Made by a program: the position numbers and the translations under genes. Below are positions 13,916-20,738 of a DNA stretch of 20,738 bases, piece after piece. The notes beneath the pieces are model-generated. The model was not told the DNA's origin. It did no database searches and saw nothing but the letters and a program-made list of their open reading frames with translations. The DNA is from Clostridia bacterium (lineage in GTDB: Bacteria > Bacillota > Clostridia > Oscillospirales > CAG-272): the NCBI GenBank assembly GCA_017612655.1, contig JAGAFM010000119.1, positions 1-20,738 of the forward strand, written 5' to 3'. The first letter of the stretch is position 1, and the number at the start of each line of letters is the position of its first letter.

Positions 13916-15565
13916 ATGGCAAAACTGGAAACAAGCAAACAATTCGAGGGTGTGAAGGGACCCGTTCTCACGATCGTCATGGACGGCGTAGGACTGGGTG
14001 CCGATAATGAAGGAAACGCAGTCCGTCTGGCAAACACGCCGACGTTGGATTATCTGATGGAGCATTACCCGATGAGGAAGCTGAGAGCACACGGAACGGC
14101 CGTGGGACTCCCCTCCGACGATGATATGGGAAACTCGGAAGTCGGGCACAACGCGCTCGGCTCCGGACAGGTGTTCTCGCAGGGAGCCAAACTCGTTTCG
14201 GAGTCCATTGCTTCGGGCAAGATCTTCGAGTCCGATACCTGGCGGAACCTGATTCGGAATGTCGTGGAAAACGCGGGGACATTCCATTTTATCGGACTGT
14301 TTTCGGACGGGAACGTCCATTCTCACGTGGATCATTTAAAGGCTATGATTCTTCGCTGCAAGGAAAAGGGAGTTCGATCTGTTCGGATTCACATTCTTCT
14401 GGACGGGAGAGATGTCGGGGAAACATCTGCCCTCGAATATGTTGACCCGTTTGAATCATTCCTTGCCGATCTGAATGACGATTCGTTTGATGCTCGAATC
14501 GCATCCGGAGGCGGACGTATGAAGATCACCATGGACCGGTATGAAGCGAACTGGAAGATGGTTGAACTCGGGTGGAAAACCCACGTCCTGGGAGAGGGCA
14601 GGCAGTTTTCCACCGCGCGGGAGGCCATTGAGGTTTACCGTGCCGAAACCGGAGCCATAGACCAGGATCTGCCGCCTTTTGTCATTGCAGAGGACGGGGT
14701 TCCGGTCGGAACCGTCCGGGACGGAGATTCCGTGGTCTTCTACAATTTTCGCGGCGACCGGGCCATTGAGATTTCCCGGGCTTTTGACGAGGAACAGTTC
14801 TCTCATTTTGACCGGGTGACCTGCCCGAAAGTCTGCTATGCAGGCATGCTGGAATACGACGGGGATCTTCACATTCCGAAACACTATCTGGTCAATCCCC
14901 CCGAGATTTCCAACACGCTCGGAGAGTATCTTGCAGGAACCGGCGTTACGCAGTTCGCTATCTCGGAGACGCAGAAATACGGGCACGTAACCTATTTCTG
15001 GAACGGAAACCGTTCCGGAAAATTCAGCGAAGAAACCGAGACCTATGTCGAGGTTCCGTCCGACATCGTTCCGTTTGAGCAGCGTCCGTGGATGCAGTGC
15101 GCGCAGATCACGGACAAACTGATCGAGGCTCTTGAATCCGGAAAATACCGCTACCTTCGCGTGAACTATCCGAACGGAGATATGGTCGGACATACCGGAA
15201 ACCTGAATGCCACGAGATGCGGAATGGAGTCTCTTGATCTCCAGCTCGCCCGCATTCTTCCGGTTATCGACCGTCTGCACGGCGTTGCGATCATCACCGC
15301 GGATCACGGAAACGCGGACGAAATGTACGAGACGGACAAGAAAACCGGGGCACCGAAACGGAACAGCGACGGCTCCTTCAAAGCAAAGACCAGTCATACT
15401 CTGAATCCGGTTCCGTGCATCCTTTACGACAATGAGTATACCAATTCTTACACCGTCAAGGATCAGGCGGATTTCGGCCTTTCCGACGTTGCCGCAACCG
15501 TCGTGAACTATCTGGGCTTCGAAGCTCCTTCCATGTGGGATCCGTCCCTCATTACGCTTCGCTGA
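13916..15565 (+). CDS. gpmI: 2,3-bisphosphoglycerate-independent phosphoglycerate mutase
   Basis: GpmI is the cofactor-independent, Mn-dependent glycolytic enzyme that interconverts 3- and 2-phosphoglycerate. The 549 residues belong to the alkaline phosphatase superfamily. Motifs seen are the metal-binding Asp at 23 in VMDGVGLG, the phosphorylated Ser74 in DMGNSEVGHNALGSG, the substrate loop HSHVDHL and LLDGRDVGE, NFRGDRAIE, PNGDMVGHTG, and the second metal site ITADHGNADEMY. It is slightly longer than the roughly 510 residues of Bacillus enzymes. AAAGGA lies 7 nt before the ATG. It follows an extended -10 promoter and a long leader, and its stop is 14 nt before the CapA-like gene. It is not in a cluster with other glycolytic genes here. 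Confidence 0.96.
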   Translation: MAKLETSKQFEGVKGPVLTIVMDGVGLGADNEGNAVRLANTPTLDYLMEHYPMRKLRAHGTAVGLPSDDDMGNSEVGHNALGSGQVFSQGAKLVSESIASGKIFESDTWRNLIRNVVENAGTFHFIGLFSDGNVHSHVDHLKAMILRCKEKGVRSVRIHILLDGRDVGETSALEYVDPFESFLADLNDDSFDARIASGGGRMKITMDRYEANWKMVELGWKTHVLGEGRQFSTAREAIEVYRAETGAIDQDLPPFVIAEDGVPVGTVRDGDSVVFYNFRGDRAIEISRAFDEEQFSHFDRVTCPKVCYAGMLEYDGDLHIPKHYLVNPPEISNTLGEYLAGTGVTQFAISETQKYGHVTYFWNGNRSGKFSEETETYVEVPSDIVPFEQRPWMQCAQITDKLIEALESGKYRYLRVNYPNGDMVGHTGNLNATRCGMESLDLQLARILPVIDRLHGVAIITADHGNADEMYETDKKTGAPKRNSDGSFKAKTSHTLNPVPCILYDNEYTNSYTVKDQADFGLSDVAATVVNYLGFEAPSMWDPSLITLR

Positions 15566-15579
15566 AGAGGAATTTCGGA

Positions 15580-16884
15580 ATGCGAGCACGACGATCCATT
15601 GTTCTTCTCCTTCTTCTCGCCCTGGTGCTGTTCTCCTGCGGATTGGGACAGAATCCGTCCGGTTCCGCCACGTCAGAGCCGGTCATTTCCGCCGATCCGG
15701 ATTCGGTTCGTTCGGAACCGGTTGACGGTACGACGGACGAAGGGAGCACTTCGGAGCCGGACCGCCCGGCGACAACGGCCGGCCCGTACGGCACGGAACC
15801 GGTTACGGAACCTCAGACGGAACCCGAGCCGGAAGTCGGGCGCGTATCCGTCCTGGCGGCCGGCGACGCGATCGTTCACGAAGGAATCTGGATGGAAGCC
15901 AGACAGACCGCCTCCCTGAACGGCTCGGACCGAACCTACGATTTCTCGTATCTGTTTGCGCTGGTATCCGAACAGATTCAGTCCGCAGACTTGGCTTTCA
16001 TCAACCAGGAAACCGTCATGGCCGGCGAGTCGTACGGTTATTCCGGATACCCCCTTTTCAATACGCCCAGAGACCTCGCCTATGACCTGCTGGACGCCGG
16101 CTTCAATGTCGTGAATCTGGCTACGAATCATATGATGGACAAACTGGCCGCGGGACTGAAATCCACCATCGATTTCTGGAATTCGCTCCCCTGCACCGTG
16201 ATCGGAGGCTATTACGACGAAGCGGACTACGATACGCCTCGCGTGGTCGAGGTGAACGGTTTGCGGATTGCCTTCCTGGCCTACTGTTACGGGACGAACG
16301 GGCTGGCAATGGAACCGGGGTGGTCGCTGATTATCCCGTATCTGGACGAGGACGTGATCCGCAGGCAGACGGAGATCGCGAAATCCGTGGCGGATGTGGT
16401 TCTCGTATCGGTTCACTGGGGGGAGGACAGCTATCAGCCTGTTACCCAGTACCAGAGGCAGTATGCACAGATCTTCGCAGACTGCGGAGTCGACGTGATC
16501 ATCGGACATCATCCCCATCTGATTCAACCCATCGAGTGGATCACGGGAAAAGACGGAAACCGCTGCCTGTGCGCGTTTTCTCTCGGAAACCTGTTTTCTC
16601 TGATGGCGTCTTCCCGGAATATGGTGGGCGGTTTCTTTACGTTTGACATTGTGGGAAACCGGGAAGGGCATACGATCGAGAACGTCAGGTTCAATCCTAC
16701 GGTATTTTACTACAAAAAAACCTTTTTCGGGCAGATGATCATCCCGTTCAGCGATTATACCGAGGCGCTGGCGGAAAGCCACGGGACGCAGAGGTACGGA
16801 ACCCGGAATGCGACCCGGGAAGAACTGGCGGATTACATCAGAGGGATCATTGATGCGGAGTTTCTCCCGGAGGGCTTCCGGTGA
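15580..16884 (+). CDS. CapA-family lipoprotein (poly-gamma-glutamate synthesis type metallophosphatase fold)
   Basis: The 434-residue product starts with a lipoprotein signal (RARRSIVLLLLLALVLFSCG) with lipobox LFSC and lipidated Cys20. A Ser/Thr/Pro/Glu-rich tether of about 65 residues follows. The CapA domain begins at VSVLAAGDAIVHEG and contains FINQETVM, VVNLATNHMMD, VSVHWGEDSY, DVIIGHHPHLIQP and AFSLGNLF, all matching the metallophosphatase-like family blocks. It should sit on the outer face of the cytoplasmic membrane. CapA proteins take part in poly-gamma-glutamate capsule synthesis in Bacillus, but many relatives lack capB/capC partners, as here, and their function is open. I chose ATG 15580 because AGAGGAA ends 7 nt upstream and it gives a proper signal peptide; an earlier in-frame ATG at 15535 lies inside gpmI. 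Confidence 0.88.
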   Translation: MRARRSIVLLLLLALVLFSCGLGQNPSGSATSEPVISADPDSVRSEPVDGTTDEGSTSEPDRPATTAGPYGTEPVTEPQTEPEPEVGRVSVLAAGDAIVHEGIWMEARQTASLNGSDRTYDFSYLFALVSEQIQSADLAFINQETVMAGESYGYSGYPLFNTPRDLAYDLLDAGFNVVNLATNHMMDKLAAGLKSTIDFWNSLPCTVIGGYYDEADYDTPRVVEVNGLRIAFLAYCYGTNGLAMEPGWSLIIPYLDEDVIRRQTEIAKSVADVVLVSVHWGEDSYQPVTQYQRQYAQIFADCGVDVIIGHHPHLIQPIEWITGKDGNRCLCAFSLGNLFSLMASSRNMVGGFFTFDIVGNREGHTIENVRFNPTVFYYKKTFFGQMIIPFSDYTEALAESHGTQRYGTRNATREELADYIRGIIDAEFLPEGFR

Positions 16885-17627
16885 CATTCCTCAATGCACT
16901 TGTTGCAGACTGGACGAATGAGTTCCGGACCGGAAAAATTCCGGAATCCGGCGAAGTTCTGTTCGGAACGGCTCCCGATCCGGTATCACCATCGTGCAGC
17001 CGGTTTGCCTGCCTGTCTTTTGCGGAAGCGGGGGAAAGGCGGTTCGTTCTCTGCCCGGAAGAACTTCGCGAGAGTATGACGGCATTCTTCCGGAAAAATC
17101 TCGGGGATCTGTTTTCCGCGGATGCGCTGGGAGAACTGATGCGCCTGACTGCGCCGTTTCTGAGCCTGAACTCTCTGACTCCGGACCGGTTCCCCCTCCG
17201 GCACATCGTTTGCTGCCTTCCTGACGGAATCAGTTCACAGGCCTGTTCTGAAAGCAGAGAGGGAATCCGCAGATTGAGCGGGGAAGATTTTCTCCTTCTG
17301 GAAAACAGGACGACACTAAAAGAACTGGATCCGGAACGCCAGCCGGCATACGGAATGATCATAGGGGAGAGGATCTGCTCCATTGCGACGGTTCATCCCT
17401 CCGCCGGGAGAATCTGCCGTAAACTGCTCGTCGAATGCGAACCTTCGGAACGTGGGAAGGGATACGGATCCGGGTGCGTCCGGATGCTTTCCTCATTTCT
17501 GATGCGTTCGGGGGAGATCCCGCTCTATGAATACTATTCGGACAATGAATCGTCTGAGAGGGTGGCACGCAGAGCCGGATTTGTTCCGGCGGGCAGACGC
17601 TATACTCTCTACGCGAATCGCCGCTGA
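16881..17627 (+). CDS. GNAT-family N-acetyltransferase with unrecognised N-terminal half
   Basis: The 248-residue protein has a C-terminal GNAT fold. The acetyl-CoA pyrophosphate-binding motif A is ECEPSERGKGYGSGCVRM (RGKGYG matches R/QxxGxG/A), followed by the late GNAT pattern YSDNESSERVARRAGF. The first 130 residues contain no motif I recognise and may be a substrate-recognition or degenerate GNAT domain. The substrate is unknown. The GTG start overlaps the CapA stop by four bases (GTGA) with GGAGGG 6 nt upstream, so translation is coupled to the CapA-like gene. The pairing may mean that it acts on an envelope-related or amino-acid substrate, but this is only inference. Confidence 0.8.
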   Translation: MTFLNALVADWTNEFRTGKIPESGEVLFGTAPDPVSPSCSRFACLSFAEAGERRFVLCPEELRESMTAFFRKNLGDLFSADALGELMRLTAPFLSLNSLTPDRFPLRHIVCCLPDGISSQACSESREGIRRLSGEDFLLLENRTTLKELDPERQPAYGMIIGERICSIATVHPSAGRICRKLLVECEPSERGKGYGSGCVRMLSSFLMRSGEIPLYEYYSDNESSERVARRAGFVPAGRRYTLYANRR

Positions 17628-17697
17628 ACGGGTGGCAGACATCTCCTGCCGCACGGAAAGGCGAATGTGAGTTTGATTTCCGATCCGGCAACTGTCG

Positions 17698-17713
17698 GCA
17701 GAACGGATTCTGC
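17698..17713 (+). promoter_or_regulatory. Small hairpin upstream of trkA
   Basis: GCAGAA (17698-17703) and TTCTGC (17708-17713) form a perfect 6-bp stem with loop CGGA, 16 nt before the trkA SD. The 116-nt gap has no clear promoter and is too short for the known c-di-AMP riboswitch. It may be a weak regulatory stem or chance. Confidence 0.3.
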
Positions 17714-17743
17714 ACGGCAGAGCCGTTGTGGAGGTGAGAACTG

Positions 17744-19117
17744 TTGAACATTATCATCGCAGGCTGCGGAAAAGTCGGAGGAACGATTCTGAAAAGACTG
17801 GTCGGCGAGGGACATAACGTCACTGCGCTTGATCAGAAGGCGGATGTTGTTTCCAGTATCACGGACATTCATGATGTCATGGGGATCGTGGGGAATGCGG
17901 CCGACTGCGAAACGCTGGAAAAAGCCGGTGTTGCCAGTACGGATTTGTTTGTCGCGGTCACGGAATCGGACGATACCAATATGCTGTCCTGCTTCCTCGC
18001 AAAAAAGATGGGGGCAGGTCATACGATTGCGAGAATCCGTACGCCCGAGTACAACGACGACAGCCTCAGCTTCATGCGTCAGCAGCTGGAACTGTCCATG
18101 TCGGTCAATCCCGAACGTCTCGCCGCGGAAGAATTATACAACATCCTCATGATGCCCGCAGCGGTGAAAGTGGACCATTTCTCGAGAAGAACATTCGAGA
18201 TGGTGGAGATCCAGCTGAAAGAAGAATCCGTCTTGGACGGAATGACCCTGTCGGAAATGCGAAATCAGTATAAGGCGAACGTCCTGATCTGCGTTGTCAG
18301 CCGCGGGGCGGAAACCTTTATCCCCGACGGCAGTTTTGCCCTGAAAAGCGGAGACCGGATCGGAGTGTGCGCCACCCATGCGGAGCTCCAGAAATACCTG
18401 AAGTCGCTGCGCCTGATGAAGAAGCAGTCCCGTTCCGTCATGATTCTCGGGGGTTCGCGCATCGCCTATTATTTGACGAAGATGCTGACCGCTTCCGGCG
18501 CGGACGTCAAAATCATTGAAAAAGACCGGGAACACTGCGAAGCGCTGTGCGAGATGCTGCCGGAGGCCGTCATCATCAACGGAGAAGGGTCGCATCAGGA
18601 AGTGCTTCTGGAAGAAGGCCTGGATTCCATGGATGCGTTCGTGTCTCTGACCGGCGTGGACGAACAGAACATTCTGATCTCCATGTTCGCTTCCACACGG
18701 GGAGTTCCGAAGGTGATTACGAAGATTTCCCGGACCGAGATGGAATCCATGGCAGGAAAACTCGGACTTGATACCATTGTCGTTCCCAGAAAGATCGTTT
18801 CCGATGTGGTGGTTCGCTATGCGCGGGCCCGTCAGAATTCGCTGGGCTCTCACATTGAGACGCTGTACAACGTGATGGGCGGACAGGCGGAGGCGCTGGA
18901 ATTCCGGGTCGGACCCGATTTTCCGGGAAGCGGAATCCCGCTGCGGGAACTCAAACCGAAGCCGGGAATTCTGGTCGCGGGAATCGTTCACAACAGAAAA
19001 CCCATCATCCCTTCCGGCGACAGTTTCATCAGCGAAGGGGACATGGTTGTGGTCATTGCCCGCCACCGGAAATCTGGAGAACCGACGCTTCAGGATCTGT
19101 CCGATATTCTAGGCTGA
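17744..19117 (+). CDS. trkA: Trk potassium uptake regulatory subunit TrkA
   Basis: TrkA is the cytoplasmic NAD(H)/ATP-binding gating ring of the Trk K+ uptake system and docks on TrkH. At 457 residues it has the duplicated form: RCK-N (MNIIIAGCGKVGGTILKRL, with G7-C-G-K-V-G12), a TrkA-C domain (about 130-215), a second RCK-N starting VMILGGSRIAYYL, and a final TrkA-C (EALEFRVGPDFPGSGIPLREL). The second nucleotide-binding loop is less canonical (GGSRIA), as is common. The TTG start is supported by GGAGGTGAG ending 5 nt upstream and by the family N-terminus. It lies 10 nt before trkH and forms a two-gene unit with it. Confidence 0.95.
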   Translation: MNIIIAGCGKVGGTILKRLVGEGHNVTALDQKADVVSSITDIHDVMGIVGNAADCETLEKAGVASTDLFVAVTESDDTNMLSCFLAKKMGAGHTIARIRTPEYNDDSLSFMRQQLELSMSVNPERLAAEELYNILMMPAAVKVDHFSRRTFEMVEIQLKEESVLDGMTLSEMRNQYKANVLICVVSRGAETFIPDGSFALKSGDRIGVCATHAELQKYLKSLRLMKKQSRSVMILGGSRIAYYLTKMLTASGADVKIIEKDREHCEALCEMLPEAVIINGEGSHQEVLLEEGLDSMDAFVSLTGVDEQNILISMFASTRGVPKVITKISRTEMESMAGKLGLDTIVVPRKIVSDVVVRYARARQNSLGSHIETLYNVMGGQAEALEFRVGPDFPGSGIPLRELKPKPGILVAGIVHNRKPIIPSGDSFISEGDMVVVIARHRKSGEPTLQDLSDILG

Positions 19118-19127
19118 GGGCTGTGAA

Positions 19128-20582
19128 ATGAACCGAAAAATCGTTTTCTTTACGGTCTCCCGTCTGATCCTTCTGGAAGCGCTGCTGATGATCCTTCCCC
19201 TCGTTGTCTCTCTTCTCTATCTAGAATACTCGATGGCGCTCTCTTTTATCATTTCCGTCGGAATCGCCGCTCTCTGCGGCGGGATGGGATGGTGGTTTCT
19301 GAGACCGGTGAAGGGAGAGGAAACCCGTCTTTATCCCAGAGAAGGGTTTCTGATTGTCGCGCTTGCCTGGATTTCCACGTCGGTAATCGGTGCGGTTCCT
19401 TTTTATATCAGCGGAGAGATTCCTTCCTTTCTGGACGCCTTCTTTGAAACGGTATCCGGGTTTACTACGACCGGAGCAACGATCCTCACCCGAATCGAGG
19501 AAATGTGTCACGGCGCTCTTCTGTGGCGCAGCTTTACTCACTGGATCGGAGGGATGGGCGTTCTGGTCCTGATGATGGCGCTCAGTCCCGCCGGGGAAGA
19601 ACAGGGCCGGACTATCCACATTATGAGAGCGGAGATGCCCGGTCCGATTGTGGGAAAACTGGTTCCCAAGGTTCGGGAAACGGCGCGGCTGCTCTACCTT
19701 CTCTACATAGGCCTGACCATTCTGGAGGTTCTCTTTCTCCTGTTCGGCGGAATGTCCCTCTTTGAGGCCGTTGTCCATGCTTTTGCAACGGCAGGAACCG
19801 GAGGTTTCGGCATTCGCGCGGACAGTTTTGCCTCCTATTCTCCTTATCTTCAGTGGACCGTTTCCGTCTTCATGCTTCTGTTCGGAGTGAATTTCAACAT
19901 CTATTACCTGTTGATTCTCCGCCGGTTCCGGGACGCGTTCCGGAATGCGGAATTGCGCTGCTATTTCGCCATCGCGGTTGTTGCCACAGGAATACTGACC
20001 GTAAACCTGATTCCCGTCTTCCAGTCTTTTGGGGAGGCGGTCCGGGTTTCGTTCTTTGAAGTTTCCTCCATCATGACGACGACCGGATTCGGCGTCGTGG
20101 ATATCAATTCTTTGCCAGGGCTCTCCAAAGCTGTCCTCCTGCTGCTGATGATGATCGGGGCCTGTGCCGGATCCACGGGCGGCGGTTTGAAAGTTGCACG
20201 GGTCATGCTGCTGTTCAAGACGGCAAGGAGAGATCTGAGAAGGCTGCTGCATCCGCGGTCCGTCGGAGTGGTTCAGATGGATGGAAACCGGGTGGAGGAT
20301 TACACGCTCCGAAATCTTTCGACCTTTTCCGCTCTGTATGCGCTGATCCTGCTCGCGACCTTTTTCATCCTCAGCTTCGACGCATTTGACTTCGAAACGA
20401 ATTTTTCCGCGGCGGTTTCCTGCTTCAACAATATCGGTCCCGCCTATGGGGCCGCCGCCTCCGACTATTCCGCTTTCTCCGCTGTTTCCAAACTGGCACT
20501 GAGTTTTGCGATGCTGTTCGGACGGCTGGAAGTCTTCCCGCTCCTCCTGGCGTGTTCTCCGTCCTCCTGGACGAAAAAATAA
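19128..20582 (+). CDS. trkH: Trk potassium transporter membrane subunit TrkH
   Basis: TrkH is the K+-translocating pore subunit of the SKT superfamily and sits in the cytoplasmic membrane as a dimer on the TrkA ring. The 484-residue length is standard. The four pore loops are visible as SGFTTTGAT, ATAGTGGFG, IMTTTGFGVVD and CFNNIGPAYG, each with the selectivity-filter Gly. The third half-helix GACAGSTGGGLKVARV is the gating loop region. The C-terminus FGRLEVFPLLL is typical. TGAGGG (19115-19120) ends 7 nt upstream and overlaps the trkA stop, so the two are translationally coupled. A strong terminator follows directly. Confidence 0.96.
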   Translation: MNRKIVFFTVSRLILLEALLMILPLVVSLLYLEYSMALSFIISVGIAALCGGMGWWFLRPVKGEETRLYPREGFLIVALAWISTSVIGAVPFYISGEIPSFLDAFFETVSGFTTTGATILTRIEEMCHGALLWRSFTHWIGGMGVLVLMMALSPAGEEQGRTIHIMRAEMPGPIVGKLVPKVRETARLLYLLYIGLTILEVLFLLFGGMSLFEAVVHAFATAGTGGFGIRADSFASYSPYLQWTVSVFMLLFGVNFNIYYLLILRRFRDAFRNAELRCYFAIAVVATGILTVNLIPVFQSFGEAVRVSFFEVSSIMTTTGFGVVDINSLPGLSKAVLLLLMMIGACAGSTGGGLKVARVMLLFKTARRDLRRLLHPRSVGVVQMDGNRVEDYTLRNLSTFSALYALILLATFFILSFDAFDFETNFSAAVSCFNNIGPAYGAAASDYSAFSAVSKLALSFAMLFGRLEVFPLLLACSPSSWTKK

Positions 20583-20588
20583 GCTGAA

Positions 20589-20634
20589 AAAGCCATCCGC
20601 CCCGATGATCCGGGACGAATGGCTTTCCTTTTTT
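20589..20634. terminator. Rho-independent terminator after trkH, probably bidirectional
   Basis: AAAGCCAT (20589-20596) pairs with ATGGCTTT (20619-20626). The stem continues through CCGCCCCG and CGGGACGA with two mismatches around an ATGATC loop. TTTTTT at 20629-20634 follows. On the minus strand an A-rich tract before the stem (20574-20591) supplies T's, so it can also end the convergent gene that enters from the right. Confidence 0.9.
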
Positions 20635-20666
20635 GACGGCCAGGTGACTGCTTTTCAGTCACGAAA

Positions 20667-20738
20667 TCAGACAATTTGAAACAGAAAGAACTTCAGGTAC
20701 TGTGTTTCCGGTACGTTCCACAGAATCGGGTGGTCGGG
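20667..20738 (-). CDS. C-terminal fragment of a minus-strand gene, RlmI-like rRNA methyltransferase candidate
   Basis: From the right edge the minus strand is open for 23 codons and ends with TGA (complement of 20667-20669). The peptide includes DHPILWNVPETQYLKFF, which resembles the extreme C-terminus of class I SAM-dependent 23S rRNA (cytosine) methyltransferases of the RlmI type. There the DHP...PE..YLK pattern is typical. The catalytic part lies beyond the window. It is convergent with trkH and shares its terminator. Confidence 0.55.
   Translation of the reverse strand, partial: PDHPILWNVPETQYLKFFLFQIV

Noticed and set aside
14456..15589. Long minus-strand open frame (377 codons) opposite gpmI
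   Set aside because: It is the shadow of a strongly coding plus-strand gene: no SD, no recognisable domain, and low-complexity Arg/His-rich content typical of antisense frames.
15673..16887. Long minus-strand open frame (404 codons) opposite the CapA-like gene
   Set aside because: Antisense shadow with no family motif. The plus strand has a lipobox and full CapA blocks.
17628..17743. Possible c-di-AMP riboswitch before trkA
   Set aside because: The gap is only 116 nt and lacks the two-fold consensus of that riboswitch; only one small 6-bp stem is visible.
1..20738. CRISPR arrays, tRNA or rRNA genes, prophage or defence genes
   Set aside because: I saw no spaced direct repeats, no tRNA-like cloverleaf and no phage or defence-family protein anywhere in the window.

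Overview
The window looks like a chromosomal segment of a low-GC-lineage Gram-positive bacterium, most likely class Clostridia, possibly Oscillospirales. Gene content supports this: a DUF5711-like protein beside CvpA, a ClpE-type Clp ATPase with a zinc finger, the radical SAM/DUF2344 pair (TIGR03960/TIGR03936 type), an orphan E2-like protein and TrkA/TrkH. So do the AGGAGG-type ribosome binding sites and the use of TTG and GTG starts. Base composition appears moderate (about half G+C by eye), with one clearly AT-rich island near 12.9-13.7 kb. The taxonomic call is inference from gene types; no search was run.

Layout. (1) 1-10162, plus strand: the 3' end of a DUF5711-like gene, a CvpA-family membrane protein, a ClpE-like AAA+ unfoldase, a 10-TM P-type ATPase homologue whose catalytic motifs are all altered, UDP-glucose 4-epimerase (galE), an orphan E2-like acyltransferase and a six-TM, possibly MreD-like protein. 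(2) 10163-10262: terminator-like hairpins between convergent genes. (3) 10263-12850, minus strand: a DUF2344 protein translationally coupled to a B12-binding-type radical SAM protein, with a sigma-A-like promoter at 12921-12949. (4) 12950-13715: an AT-rich island with an internally deleted IS256-family element (about 13002-13557), an 18-bp-arm palindrome and a strong promoter. (5) 13715-20582, plus strand: a long leader, gpmI, a CapA-like lipoprotein, a GNAT acetyltransferase and the trkA-trkH potassium uptake pair. (6) A strong terminator, then the last 23 codons of a minus-strand gene, probably an RlmI-like rRNA methyltransferase.

The ordinary genes are housekeeping: glycolysis, K+ uptake, proteostasis, nucleotide-sugar metabolism. 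The most remarkable item is the P-type ATPase homologue at 3999-7388. It keeps the full P2-type architecture (A, P and N domains, ten TM helices). It has lost the phosphorylated Asp (DKTGTLT is replaced by PKEGVLT), the TGE dephosphorylation motif, the first Asp of GDGxND, and the prolines of PEGLP, and it carries a roughly 218-residue charged cytoplasmic tail. It is intact and bracketed by normal genes, so it reads as a maintained pseudoenzyme, not a decaying gene. A second possible pseudoenzyme is the E2-like protein at 8618-9577, which has no lipoyl domain and has Glu in place of the catalytic His.
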